Part shown: positions 1-8,999 of the stretch, one piece after another
Layout of the letters: each line of letters opens with the position of its first letter
Numbering within the stretch: position 1 is the first letter of the stretch
DNA from: Brachyspira aalborgi
Lineage (GTDB): Bacteria > Spirochaetota > Brachyspiria > Brachyspirales > Brachyspiraceae
Assembly (NCBI RefSeq): GCF_008016455.1
Contig: NZ_SAXU01000001.1
Location: forward strand, 868,001-932,000
Reading direction: 5' to 3'
Length of the DNA: 64,000 bases
Notes under the pieces: model-generated
The model's database searches: none
Told to the model about the DNA's origin: nothing
Seen by the model: only the letters and a program-made list of their open reading frames with translations
Position numbers and translations under genes: made by a program

Positions 1-1296
1 AAAATAGTTAAAAATTTAGAAGATAATCTTAAAAAATCGACTGCGGAAAATTTGGGAAGTTCAAAATTGAATAAAAGCGAATTATCTAAACTTCAAAAGA
101 AAATAGAACAATTAGAAAGCAAAAACGCAAAATTGGAAGCGGAGAAAATAAAAGCGGAAGCGAAAATTTCAAAAACGGCAAGAGTAGAGAGAGTTGCAAA
201 AGATTCTTCAAAAGAAACATTAAAAGAGATAAAGGAATTAAGAAAAAAATTAAAAGAGTCGGAAGAAGAAAGAAAAGAATTAACTTCAAAATTAAAAGAA
301 GCGTTAGCCGAATTAAAGAAAAGTAAAAAAAATAAATTAGCGATTTCTAAAGAAGATAAAAATCAATTTAAAGAAAATATTAAAATTTTAAAAAAGATAA
401 AAAGAGAAAATGAAATATTAGATAAAAAAAGAGAATTATTGAAAAAAGAAGCTCAAAAAGTAAAAGCGATTAGAAGCAATATTAAAGATTCCGCAAGAGA
501 TATAGCATCGACTATAAGAAACAGTCAAGTTAATTATTACGGAAGCAGCGATAAAGCGGACAGCAATTTAAATCCCGAATATCCTACGGACTCTTTAAAT
601 ATAACGGATAACGAAGAAGAATTAAAAAAACTTGCCACTATTCTATGCGCCGCAATGGACGATTATAGAGAGCAAAAAGAAATCGAAGAGAAAGAAAAAA
701 ACTCCGAATTATCGGAAGGCGAAGAGCGATTAAATAGAGCCGCAGAGCAATTAGAAGCTATGGCGGGAAATGAAGACAATTTAAAAAGAAAATTTACTAT
801 AATTGATAAAATAGAAAATAGCAGAGTAGAAATTAACGAAGGATATTCCACAACGGCTGGCGGACAAAATATAGTTGCAAAACCTCAAGATGAAAATGCT
901 CCTCAAAATCAAATGCCCGTTCCGAATATAACGGTAAAAGTTGAAGCGCCTAAAGAATCTTCAAAATTAGCGAAACCCGAAACTCAATTAAAACCTGCAA
1001 GCGAAACTCCAACAATGAGAATGAAACTTTTGGACGATACTGACGATTACGAAAAAAAACTTGTTATAACTTATGGATTTGACAATATGCCCGAAAATAC
1101 TTATTATTCAAAATATAAAAAAATATTGAGAAATGCGGCGAGAATAAGTTTGCTTGGAAATTTGCAAGAAGGATTAGAAATGTTTAAACTTATAAGAGAG
1201 CAGAAAATTCCCGAAGAATATAAGCAAATGATAGATAAAAATATTCAAGATATAACTTATTATTTAAGAGGTTTGCATAGAGTTAGGATTGAATAA
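1..1296 (+). CDS. Coiled-coil protein of unknown function, 5' end outside window
   Basis: The reading frame is open from the first base of the window, so the gene very probably begins upstream; the TTG at position 52 is only the first possible in-window start and has no ribosome site. The visible 431 residues start with about 150 residues of Lys/Glu-rich heptad-like sequence, a long coiled coil. A low-complexity acidic/Pro-rich linker follows, and then a compact C-terminal part of about 80 residues (YEKKLVITYGF onward, ending YYLRGLHRVRIE) that looks like a small helical, TPR-like domain. No signal peptide can be judged without the true start. I do not recognise a family. A cytoskeletal or scaffold role is possible, but only the coiled coil is visible. 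Confidence 0.75.
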   Translation, partial: KIVKNLEDNLKKSTAENLGSSKLNKSELSKLQKKIEQLESKNAKLEAEKIKAEAKISKTARVERVAKDSSKETLKEIKELRKKLKESEEERKELTSKLKEALAELKKSKKNKLAISKEDKNQFKENIKILKKIKRENEILDKKRELLKKEAQKVKAIRSNIKDSARDIASTIRNSQVNYYGSSDKADSNLNPEYPTDSLNITDNEEELKKLATILCAAMDDYREQKEIEEKEKNSELSEGEERLNRAAEQLEAMAGNEDNLKRKFTIIDKIENSRVEINEGYSTTAGGQNIVAKPQDENAPQNQMPVPNITVKVEAPKESSKLAKPETQLKPASETPTMRMKLLDDTDDYEKKLVITYGFDNMPENTYYSKYKKILRNAARISLLGNLQEGLEMFKLIREQKIPEEYKQMIDKNIQDITYYLRGLHRVRIE

Positions 1297-1337
1297 ATTA
1301 TTTTTTATTTTTTGATAACAAAAAACCGAACTATACT

Positions 1338-1509
1338 AAAGTCCTCCATTGGAGGACGAAGTAACCCACATTTAAAAAATTAATTTTATAAATGTAGTTT
1401 CATTAAAGGTTGATTACTTCTTTTCCTTTCAATCGCTCTCAATGATGGGGAGCGAGATTGCTTCAGTAGTAGCTTATCAATGACGATATTTTTATGAAAT
1501 AAAAAATAT
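1338..1509. repeat. Degenerate dispersed palindromic (REP-like) intergenic repeat, copy 1
   Basis: The gene-free stretch holds the GC-richer core 'gcgagattgcttcagtag...caatgacgatattttta', which resembles the 'gattgc...caatgacga' elements found at 11612-11698, 24538-24632 and 27865-28012. The tail (caatgacgatatttttatg then aaataaaaaa) is almost identical to the end of the 27.9-kb copy. A short palindrome, tcctccattggagga, lies near its left edge. Such dispersed elements are non-coding; the copies here are too diverged to define exact ends. Confidence 0.5.
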
Positions 1510-1531
1510 AAATAAAGTTAATATATTCTAG

Positions 1532-3124
1532 TTATTTTTCCAAATACGAATAAGAAAATTTATATTGCGCAAATGGAATATAAAAAACATCTTTCAAATT
1601 CGGACTTTTCAATACAGGCGGTTCAAAATAATAAATTGGAATAATAACCGCTTCGTCTTCTATAAGAATTTTTTCCGCTCTATGTAAGGCGGGCATTCTT
1701 ATATTTTGGTCTATAGTTTTTGAAGCCGTAAGAATTTCATCGTCAAAATCTTTATTCGTAAATAAAGAATGATTTTTATAAGAATAACTTACGAACATTC
1801 CTAAAAAAGTCGTAGGGTCGTTATAGCTTCCTGTCCAGCTCGCTCCAGCCATAGTATAATTTCTTTCCGTTCTAAAAGCGTTAATAAAAGGCGCAAATTC
1901 CATTCGAATAAGTTTAATATCTATTCCTAAATTAACTTTCCACATATTTTGAATAGCTTCAAACATTGGAATATCATTATTAAAAGTAAGATAAAATTCT
2001 AATACGGGAAAATTCTCTCCGTTTGGATATCCAGCTTCAGCCATTAATCTTTTAGCTTCTTCTACATTATTTGTATAATCTTTAGGCTCTACGCTTATAT
2101 ATTCGCCCGCATTTTCTCTAAAATCTCCTTCAACATCCGTCACTCCTCTAGGCACTAAAGCTCCCGCGGGTTTTCCCGATTTAACTATATTTTCAATTAT
2201 ATAATTTCTATCTATAGCCAAAGATAAAGCTTTTCTAACTCTTTTATCTTTTAAAGTTTTATTTGTAGTATTTAAAGCGTAATATACCGTTCCAATTCTT
2301 GTGGCAATATCTATTAAACCTTCTTCTTTCAAACTGTCAATATCCTGCCAAGGAAAAGTGTCGGAAAAATGCAAAATTCCCTCTTTTACTCCCGCAACTG
2401 CAGAATTAGGATTATCCATTAAAACAAATTTTATTTTTTCGGCTACTATAGTATCTTTATTCCAATAATTAGTATTTTTTACAACTGTTATGCTTTCGTC
2501 TGGTTTTCTTTCCAACAATTTAAAAGCGCCGTTTCCTATACAAGTTTCTGGATTTATAGTCCAATCGTCTGGATTTTTTTCCACAATATCTTCTCTAACG
2601 GGAGAGAAAACGGGAAGATTAACCAATTCCAAAAAATACGCCGTTGGATATTCCAATTTAACTTCCAAAGTAAAATCGTCCAAAGCCTTAATTCCAAATT
2701 CTTCGACATCAATCTCTCCAGAATTTACTTTAGAAAAATTAAGAATAGGCTCAAATAAATAACTCGGTTCGCTTGCCGTATCGGGATTTACGACTCTTTT
2801 CCAAGAATATTCAAAATCTTTTGCAGTTAAAGTTTTTCCATCCGACCATTTTCCGTTGGTTCTTAAATGAAATATATAAGTTAAGCCGTCTTCGGAAATA
2901 TCCCAACTTTCTGCAGCGCCTGGCTGAATTGCAATGTCTTTATATTTTGTAGTTAAACATTCAAATAAATGCGTAACATAAGTCGAGCCTTGCAAAGTTA
3001 TATTCAAAGCTGGGTCTATAGTTTTAGGTTCAGCTCCCAAATTAACATAAACGGCATCCATATTTTTACTTTTTGAACATGAAACAAAAATAATAAAAGA
3101 TACAATAAAAAATAATTTTTTCAT
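1532..3124 (-). CDS. oppA: Oligopeptide ABC transporter substrate-binding lipoprotein (SBP family 5, OppA-like)
   Basis: This is a 530-residue extracytoplasmic solute-binding protein of family 5, which captures oligopeptides for an Opp/Dpp-type ABC importer. A lipoprotein signal is visible (MKKLFFIVSFIIFVSC, lipidated Cys16). Family landmarks include GAEPKTIDPAL near the N-terminus, SYVTHLFE-like sequence, the YIFHLR and 'DGKTLTAKDFEYSWKR' segments, and RVRKALSLAIDR in the C-terminal lobe. Length matches OppA. No permease or ATPase gene is adjacent, so it is an orphan binding protein that probably serves a transporter encoded elsewhere. The start is the ATG before the signal peptide, preceded by an AAGAGG-type ribosome site. 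Confidence 0.92.
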   Translation of the reverse strand: MKKLFFIVSFIIFVSCSKSKNMDAVYVNLGAEPKTIDPALNITLQGSTYVTHLFECLTTKYKDIAIQPGAAESWDISEDGLTYIFHLRTNGKWSDGKTLTAKDFEYSWKRVVNPDTASEPSYLFEPILNFSKVNSGEIDVEEFGIKALDDFTLEVKLEYPTAYFLELVNLPVFSPVREDIVEKNPDDWTINPETCIGNGAFKLLERKPDESITVVKNTNYWNKDTIVAEKIKFVLMDNPNSAVAGVKEGILHFSDTFPWQDIDSLKEEGLIDIATRIGTVYYALNTTNKTLKDKRVRKALSLAIDRNYIIENIVKSGKPAGALVPRGVTDVEGDFRENAGEYISVEPKDYTNNVEEAKRLMAEAGYPNGENFPVLEFYLTFNNDIPMFEAIQNMWKVNLGIDIKLIRMEFAPFINAFRTERNYTMAGASWTGSYNDPTTFLGMFVSYSYKNHSLFTNKDFDDEILTASKTIDQNIRMPALHRAEKILIEDEAVIIPIYYFEPPVLKSPNLKDVFYIPFAQYKFSYSYLEK

Positions 3125-3203
3125 CTTTTTTAAACCTCTTTAAATTATATTAGAATTATTTTTAAGAAATTATAATTTAAATTAAATTAATGTCAATAAA
3201 AAA

Positions 3204-3485
3204 TTAAATTTCTTTATACAAAATAACATCCATATCGCCTTCTTTAGATTTAGATAATTTTGGAACTATAGATTTAAAATGTTCCGAATTGTTATGCATT
3301 TCTATAGATTTTTCATCTTTCCATTCTTCTATAAATGTTAAATATTTTCCGTCTAAACTTTCGTTAAGAGTGTAGGATATGCATCCTTCTTCCGCCCTGC
3401 TTTTTTCTATAAGCTCTTTTGCCGTATTTATAAAATCCGCTTTATTTTCTTTTTTAACCGTATTTTTAGCGACTATTTTAATCAT
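3204..3485 (-). CDS. Antibiotic biosynthesis monooxygenase (ABM) domain protein
   Basis: The product is a 93-residue single-domain protein of the ferredoxin-like ABM/YgiN fold. Recognisable features are the N-terminal strand MIKIVAKNTVKKE, the helix with EEGCISYTLNES, the strand YLTFIEEWKDEKSIEMHNNSEHFK (the W/H-rich edge typical of the family), and a final strand DVILYKEI. Members act as quinol monooxygenases, haem degraders or unassigned small oxidoreductases, and the sequence alone does not choose among them. It stands alone 79 bases upstream of the oppA-like start on the same strand. Confidence 0.85.
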   Translation of the reverse strand: MIKIVAKNTVKKENKADFINTAKELIEKSRAEEGCISYTLNESLDGKYLTFIEEWKDEKSIEMHNNSEHFKSIVPKLSKSKEGDMDVILYKEI

Positions 3486-3631
3486 TTTTAAACCTCTTAA
3501 TTTATAAAATTTTTTATAGAATTGTATTTTAAATTATATTATTTTCAATAGAAATATATAAAATAAATTAATAACTATAGATTTATATTGTTAATTATTT
3601 TTTTAAAATTAAAAATGATATTAATCTATTC

Positions 3632-4783
3632 TTACGAAATTATATCGCTAATCCATTTTGAAAGTTTACTTGGAGTTAACGCTCCAACTTTTGCGCCTAT
3701 TTTTAAAAAATATCTTGCAGCTTCCTTATCGTAAATTGAATTAGCGTTATAATCTAAAGCGGTTAAAACAATCAATTTGCTTCCAGATTCTATTATGTCG
3801 TTTGCATTCTTATACATAAGTTTGTAATCGTTGCTATCAAATAAATCGCTTATAAGTAGGACGATTGTTTTATCGGGAGCGAAAGTTATTTTTTTAGCGT
3901 ATTCCAAAGCCTGCGCTATATTTGTTCCTCCACCTAATTGAACTTTAAATAATATATCTATAGGCTCTTTTATATGTTCGCTTAAATCGACTACCGAAAT
4001 ATCGAATATCACAAGTTTAATAGAAAGATAAGGAATATTTGCAAATATCGAAGCCATAATACTTGAATAAATAACCGAATCAAGCATAGAACCGCTTTCG
4101 TCAATAAGTATGATTATATTATAAGGATTATATTTTTTTATATTTTGATTGAAAAATAATTTATCAGTAAAAATTGTTTTATTTTTAATATCATAATTTT
4201 TTAAATTATATCTTATAGTTTTTTTTATATCGAGATTTTTAAATATTTTATTTGTCGTATTTGAATTTGGAAGTTTCTTTCCGTAGAAAACTTTTTTTAT
4301 TTCGACTTCCATTTTATTTTTAATTTCTTCAAGCGTTTTTTTTACTATATCGTAAGCAAGTTTTTTAACATTTTGACTCATCATATCCTTAAAAGTTAAA
4401 ATATTTTTTAAAAGTTCAATATTAGGCTCAATTTCTTTAAGTATATTTTCATCAGTTAAAATTTCCGTCAATTTATATTTTTCTAAAGCCTGTTTTTGCA
4501 TTATTTCAACGGTTTCTTTTGGGAATAATTTTTTGACTTTTGAAATCCATTTTGGAACGGTTAAAGCGCTTTTTTCTTTTGAACTATTAGAATTATTAAA
4601 ATTATCTAAAGAATATCCGCCGTTTTGAGTATATTCTCTATCGTATAAAAAATTTAATGTTTCGTCTATTTCAGAATATTCGTTATCGATTTCTAAATTT
4701 GAAAAACTTCCGAGTATTAAACGCCATCTATTTAAACTTCGACAATCTAAATTTTCGCCGTATTCGTTTAATTCATTTTTCAT
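3632..4783 (-). CDS. VWA-domain protein (CoxE-like)
   Basis: This 383-residue cytoplasmic protein has a C-terminal von Willebrand factor A domain. The metal-ion-dependent adhesion site motif DxSxS is present as ILIDESGSM near residue 225, followed by a GGGTNIAQAL segment (the MIDAS threonine loop) and VLLISDLFD. The N-terminal half is helical and charged. Stand-alone cytoplasmic VWA proteins of this type usually pair with a MoxR-type AAA ATPase in a chaperone-like complex, but none is adjacent here. It lies 33 bases downstream of dnaN on the same strand and is probably co-transcribed. Confidence 0.8.
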   Translation of the reverse strand: MKNELNEYGENLDCRSLNRWRLILGSFSNLEIDNEYSEIDETLNFLYDREYTQNGGYSLDNFNNSNSSKEKSALTVPKWISKVKKLFPKETVEIMQKQALEKYKLTEILTDENILKEIEPNIELLKNILTFKDMMSQNVKKLAYDIVKKTLEEIKNKMEVEIKKVFYGKKLPNSNTTNKIFKNLDIKKTIRYNLKNYDIKNKTIFTDKLFFNQNIKKYNPYNIIILIDESGSMLDSVIYSSIMASIFANIPYLSIKLVIFDISVVDLSEHIKEPIDILFKVQLGGGTNIAQALEYAKKITFAPDKTIVLLISDLFDSNDYKLMYKNANDIIESGSKLIVLTALDYNANSIYDKEAARYFLKIGAKVGALTPSKLSKWISDIIS

Positions 4784-4816
4784 TTTACAAAAAGAATAAA
4801 AATAGAAACTACTTAA

Positions 4817-5944
4817 TTATTCGTCTCCTAAACTCATAGGCATAATTATAAAATAATAGTCGTCTCTTTCTATCTCTTTTATCATAGTCGGACTTGAATC
4901 TTTATTTACCATAAAAGTGACTATTTCAGAATCAATTTGCTTAATAACATCTTGTATATAACTATAATTATAAGCTACAGAATTATCTTCGCCTGAATAT
5001 TTTATATCTATTTCTTCTACAGATTCTCCCATTTCTTGATTAATCCCTTTAACTTTGAGAGTCTCTTCAGAAACGCTTAATATCATTCTTTTTGAACGAA
5101 CATCGTTAATCATAGGCACAATTCTTCTTATAGCGTCAAGCAAATCATTTTTATTAACTCTAAAACTATAAGCGAATTCTTTCGGTATAACTTGTCTAAA
5201 ATTAGGATATTTTCCTTCAATAAGACTTGAAACAAAATCGTATTTCCCAACTTGAAAATAAACTTGCTGTCCATCAACTCCCATTTTTACCTGCTCAACT
5301 TCGTCATAATTTGCAGTTACAAGTATTTCATTTAAAACTTTTGGCTCTACAATTATTGAAAAAGAACCTTTTTCTATTCCTTCAAATTCTCGCTCTATAA
5401 TAGCCATTCTTCTTCCGTCTGTCGCAACGGCTAAAAATTTAGAATCGGTTTTTTCAAAGCATATTCCTCTTAAAGCTGGTTTAAAAGGCTCTTTCGCTAT
5501 AGAGGTTATGGTTTTATTAATCATATTAACCAATTCTTTTGTAGGAAGCATTATATAATTTATATCGCCTTCGCCTTCGGGATATTGTGGGAATTCATCC
5601 GCTTTCATTCCTATTATTAAGTGTTTTATTCTTCCGTTTTCGGATTCTATATTAATCTTTTCGTTTTCTTCAACATTTATAGTTATCATACCTTCGGGCA
5701 TTTCTTTTAATATAGAACTTATTTTTTTAGCGTATATTGCAACGATGCCTTCGCCTTCGCAATCGTCCAATATTATTCTACTTCTCGCCCAAACCGAACC
5801 GTCCGTAGCGGTTAATGTTAGAATATTGCCCGAAAGGTGAAAAAGCACATTGCTTTCTATATTATAAATTACTTTTCCCTCAACAACATTTTCGGTTACT
5901 CCGATTGATTTTACTATATCTTTTTTTGAACATCTGAATCTCAT
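4817..5944 (-). CDS. dnaN: DNA polymerase III beta sliding clamp
   Basis: The product is the processivity clamp that encircles DNA and tethers replicative polymerase. The protein (375 residues from the chosen start) carries the three repeated clamp domains, with recognisable segments LFHLSGNILTLTATDGSVWA, PALRGICFEKTDSKFLAVATDGRRMAI and VNKNDLLDAIRRIVPM, and the conserved C-terminal IMPMSL. I place the start at the ATG encoding MRFRCSKKDI because GAGGAAG sits five bases before it and the length then fits the family. A longer reading to 5998 would add 18 residues and has no ribosome site. dnaA and recF are not nearby, so dnaN is detached from its usual origin cluster. Confidence 0.95.
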   Translation of the reverse strand: MRFRCSKKDIVKSIGVTENVVEGKVIYNIESNVLFHLSGNILTLTATDGSVWARSRIILDDCEGEGIVAIYAKKISSILKEMPEGMITINVEENEKINIESENGRIKHLIIGMKADEFPQYPEGEGDINYIMLPTKELVNMINKTITSIAKEPFKPALRGICFEKTDSKFLAVATDGRRMAIIEREFEGIEKGSFSIIVEPKVLNEILVTANYDEVEQVKMGVDGQQVYFQVGKYDFVSSLIEGKYPNFRQVIPKEFAYSFRVNKNDLLDAIRRIVPMINDVRSKRMILSVSEETLKVKGINQEMGESVEEIDIKYSGEDNSVAYNYSYIQDVIKQIDSEIVTFMVNKDSSPTMIKEIERDDYYFIIMPMSLGDE

Positions 5945-6200
5945 AGCTTCCTCATAATTTTTAATATTTATTTTTTTATTTAATAAATATTCTATCATTA
6001 AAAAGCATTTTTTACAATATGATAATTTGCTTTTTTTTAAATAATTTAAATAAAAATAAATTTAAATTTTTGAAATATATAAATATAAAGAAATAAAAAA
6101 TTTCGGTTTTTTTGTAAAAGAAAGCAAAAAATTCTTATTCTTTTTATGCTATAAAATAATAACAAACCTTTTAAATCATAAACATATAAAAATTATAATA

Positions 6201-6228
6201 TTGTTTTTAAAATATAAAAATATATAAT
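6201..6228 (+). promoter_or_regulatory. Sigma-70 promoter of marR gene, likely leaderless transcript
   Basis: TTGTTT (6201-6206), a 16-base spacer, then TATAAT (6223-6228). The ATG of the MarR gene at 6235 lies exactly where transcription should begin, and no Shine-Dalgarno sequence is present, so the mRNA may be leaderless. Confidence 0.5.
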
Positions 6229-6234
6229 AATTAT

Positions 6235-6660
6235 ATGGAAAATTTCATTATAGGGAAATTAATTAAACAGCTTCATATAGCGTTAGAAAATAATTTTAAT
6301 AAATTTTCTAAAAAATATAAATTAACTTCTTCTCAAATGGATATATTAATATTTCTTCTTCATAACGAAGATAAAATAGTCAATCAAAGAGATATAGAAA
6401 ATTTTTTAAGTTTAAGCAATCCGACTATAGCGGGAACTTTATTAAGGCTTGAAAAAAATGGATTTATAATAAGAAAAATAAGCTCTAAAGATAAAAGATA
6501 CAAGGAAATTTATTTAACCGATAAAAGCAGAGAATTAGAAGATATAATTTTTAAATATATAAGAGACAACGATAATAAAATGTTTTCAAATATGTCGGAA
6601 GAAGAAAAAGAAAATTTAAAAAATATAATAACAAAAATATTAAATAATATACAAAAATAA
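6235..6660 (+). CDS. MarR-family transcriptional regulator
   Basis: This 141-residue winged-helix regulator has the MarR layout: an N-terminal dimerisation helix (GKLIKQLHIALENNFNKF), the recognition region LTSSQMDILIFLL...QRDIENFLSLSNPTIAGTLLRLEKNGFI, a wing (RKISSKDKRYKEIYLTDK) and C-terminal dimerisation helices. It stands alone, divergent from dnaN and convergent with galT, so its targets cannot be read from neighbours. The wing motif SxKDKRxKxIxLT is well conserved. Confidence 0.92.
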   Translation: MENFIIGKLIKQLHIALENNFNKFSKKYKLTSSQMDILIFLLHNEDKIVNQRDIENFLSLSNPTIAGTLLRLEKNGFIIRKISSKDKRYKEIYLTDKSRELEDIIFKYIRDNDNKMFSNMSEEEKENLKNIITKILNNIQK

Positions 6661-6704
6661 AAATTATATTTTGCAATATATTTGTAAATTATTATAAATA
6701 GATT

Positions 6705-7715
6705 TTAAATTGAAGAAACATCTCTCAAATCTTTTGCAGCATCTTCGGGATTTATAGAATTAATATAAACTCCGCTTCCAAGTTCGTATCCAGCCAATTT
6801 GCTCATTTTAGGAATTATATCCAAAAACCAATGATTTGAAGAAGAATATTTTTCTTTTTGTTTTAATGTCGGCGATAAAGTATGCAAAACATAATTAAAA
6901 CTAACCTCTCCAAGCAATTTATTTATTCTATTAAAAACATCTTTAACTATATCGGCAAAGTCAAAATTATAATCGGAAGAGTCGATTATGCTATCAAAAT
7001 GTTTTTTTGGAAGAATATATATTTGATAAGGAAATCTTGAAGCAAAAGGCGAAATTGCAATAAACTCTTTATTTTCGCAAATTACTCTTTCATTAAGTTT
7101 TTTTTCTTCGGCTATTATATCGCAATAAACGCATTTATTTTTTTCATTATAATATTCCAAAGCTCCGTTTATTTCGTCAAACATTTGAACGGGGATAAAA
7201 GGAGTCGTTATCATCTGCGAATGCGAATGATATAAACTCGCTCCCGCTTCTCTTCCGAAATTTTTGAAATACAAACTATATTGCATATCGTTTTCTTTAT
7301 ATAATTCTTTTAATCTTAAAATAACCGCGTCAAAAATTTTCAATAAATCTTCGCTTTTCCCGTTATAAAAATTAAAATTATGATTAGGATTTTCTATAAT
7401 AACATCATGAAAACCTTTAGAGCTTGAAGCGTTAAATAAATTCGTAGTATTTGGAAGTTCGCCCGCTTTAGTTTCGGCAATTATAGGATATTTATTTGGC
7501 ACGATTCTAACAGCCCAATTTGAATTATCGTCAAAAATACTAATTGAAGCGTTTGGAGTTATATTTTCATGTCCTTTACAAAAAGGGCAATTCAATTCGG
7601 TATTTGAAATTCTTTTATCGTCTTTAACCGTAATATAATCGCTAGGTCTTCCTGTCCTGTCGGAAGCTATTATTACCGATTGTTTCGTTACTGGGTCTTT
7701 TCGTATATGAGGCAT
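6705..7715 (-). CDS. galT: Galactose-1-phosphate uridylyltransferase
   Basis: GalT exchanges galactose-1-phosphate with UDP-glucose in the Leloir pathway. The 336-residue protein shows the HIT-superfamily GalT architecture: N-terminal RKDPVTKQSVIIASDR, a first zinc pair CPFCKGHE, the active-site strand ending YHSHSQMITTPFIP (variant of the HPHxQ motif, with the catalytic His in HSHSQ), a second Cys pair CVYCDI, and a C-terminal NHWFLDIIPKMSKLAGYELGSG segment. It follows the receiver gene at 7724 with only eight bases between them, so the two are an operon, an odd pairing. No galK or galE is present. Confidence 0.93.
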   Translation of the reverse strand: MPHIRKDPVTKQSVIIASDRTGRPSDYITVKDDKRISNTELNCPFCKGHENITPNASISIFDDNSNWAVRIVPNKYPIIAETKAGELPNTTNLFNASSSKGFHDVIIENPNHNFNFYNGKSEDLLKIFDAVILRLKELYKENDMQYSLYFKNFGREAGASLYHSHSQMITTPFIPVQMFDEINGALEYYNEKNKCVYCDIIAEEKKLNERVICENKEFIAISPFASRFPYQIYILPKKHFDSIIDSSDYNFDFADIVKDVFNRINKLLGEVSFNYVLHTLSPTLKQKEKYSSSNHWFLDIIPKMSKLAGYELGSGVYINSINPEDAAKDLRDVSSI

Positions 7716-7723
7716 AAAAAATC

Positions 7724-8086
7724 TTAACCTATGAGTCTCTTTATTTTATCTTTAATTTCGGTTAAATTGCCCGATTTTAATATATATCCGTCCGCATTCC
7801 ATACAGAAAATTCATGTCTATAATTATTATAGGCGGTGCATATTATTATGGGCAAATCTCTATGATGTTCTCTGACTTTAGCCAAAAAATCGAGTCCGTC
7901 CATTTTAGGCATTTTAATATCTAATGTTATTAAATCGATTCTAGGATTTCCATTTTGAATCATTCTCAAAGCTTCCTCGCCATCGTCAGTAGAAACTACA
8001 TTATAACCTTCGTCTTTAAATTCTTCTTCAAATAAAGTTCTAATACTTTTTTCATCGTCCAACACTAATATCGTTTTCTTAGGCAT
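7724..8086 (-). CDS. CheY-like single-domain response regulator
   Basis: The product is a 120-residue stand-alone receiver domain. The acidic pocket (LVLDDEKS), the phosphoacceptor Asp in LITLDIKMPKMDG near residue 57, the switch Thr in IICTAYN and the conserved Lys in GYILKSGN are all visible. There is no output domain. Its kinase is not encoded nearby. It lies just upstream of galT in the same transcription unit. The GYILKSG segment near the C-terminus resembles receivers of spirochaete CheY-like proteins that act by protein contact. Confidence 0.93.
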   Translation of the reverse strand: MPKKTILVLDDEKSIRTLFEEEFKDEGYNVVSTDDGEEALRMIQNGNPRIDLITLDIKMPKMDGLDFLAKVREHHRDLPIIICTAYNNYRHEFSVWNADGYILKSGNLTEIKDKIKRLIG

Positions 8087-8176
8087 ATAAATGCTCCTTA
8101 AAATATAAACATATATTTATTTGTATATTATATAAATTTGAATAAAAAAGTCAAATATAATTTTATTAAATTCATT

Positions 8177-8962
8177 TTATTTTTCTTCGCTTTCTATAGA
8201 TTTATTATAACTTGATAGTATTGTTTCAATAAGTCCGCTTCTTAAGGCTTTTTCTTCCAATTTTTCAACGCCTTTTATCGTTATTCCAGCGGGCGTGCAT
8301 ACGGCATCTTTAAGCTCTGCAGGATGTTTTTTAGATTCCAAAACCATAGCTCCAACGCTTTTGAATAATTGAGCCGCCGTTTCTATTGATGATTTTCTAT
8401 CTATTCCCATTATAACTCCAGCATCGCTCATAGCTTCTATTAATATATATAAAAATGCAGGCGAACATCCAGAAATAGCCGTATAAGAATGAATAAGATT
8501 TTCGGGAATAATTTTAACCATTGCAATTTTACTTAATAAATCAATTATTTTTTTTTCTATAGAATCGCTTTCTACTACCGCTATAAATCCATTGCAAGTT
8601 TTAACGGGAGTATTTGGCATTATTCTAATTATTTTTTTTGTTTCAAATAATTTTATTAATTCTTTATTCTTTATCGAAGCCGCTACGCTTATTATTATAG
8701 TTTCTTTTTTTATATTAGATTTTATCTCTTTTGAAATATTTTCAAACATATAAGGTTTTACGGCAATAAATAATATATCCGATTCTCTCGCTACTTTTTT
8801 ATTATCGTTATAAACTTTTATTCCAATATTTTTTTCAAGCGTTTCTTTTTTTTCTTTTGTTTTAACGCTTGCTATTATATTTTTTTTATCTATGCCAGAT
8901 TTAATAAAACCTTCTATTAAAGCTCCGCCCATAGAACCAGCTCCTATAAATCCAATTTTCAT
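8177..8962 (-). CDS. proC: Pyrroline-5-carboxylate reductase
   Basis: ProC carries out the last step of proline synthesis, reducing pyrroline-5-carboxylate with NAD(P)H. The 261-residue protein has the Rossmann motif GFIGAGSMGGALI at the N-terminus, LFIAVKPYMFENI, the conserved IIRIMPNTPVKTCNG, the SGCSPAFLYILIEAMSDAGV substrate region, and the C-terminal HPAELKDAVCTPAGITIKGV signature. Length is normal. It is followed after 37 bases by no other biosynthetic gene; proA and proB are absent here. Confidence 0.95.
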   Translation of the reverse strand: MKIGFIGAGSMGGALIEGFIKSGIDKKNIIASVKTKEKKETLEKNIGIKVYNDNKKVARESDILFIAVKPYMFENISKEIKSNIKKETIIISVAASIKNKELIKLFETKKIIRIMPNTPVKTCNGFIAVVESDSIEKKIIDLLSKIAMVKIIPENLIHSYTAISGCSPAFLYILIEAMSDAGVIMGIDRKSSIETAAQLFKSVGAMVLESKKHPAELKDAVCTPAGITIKGVEKLEEKALRSGLIETILSSYNKSIESEEK

Positions 8963-8999
8963 TATAATATCTCCTTAAATTTATTTTTTATTTTAATAT

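Noticed and set aside
5945-5998. Longer dnaN reading with 18 extra N-terminal residues
   Set aside because: No ribosome site before the upstream ATG, while GAGGAAG sits correctly before the internal ATG at 5944 and the shorter product fits the family.
5945-6234. Replication origin beside dnaN
   Set aside because: The gap is AT-rich but shows no cluster of TTATCCACA-type DnaA boxes, and dnaA is not adjacent.
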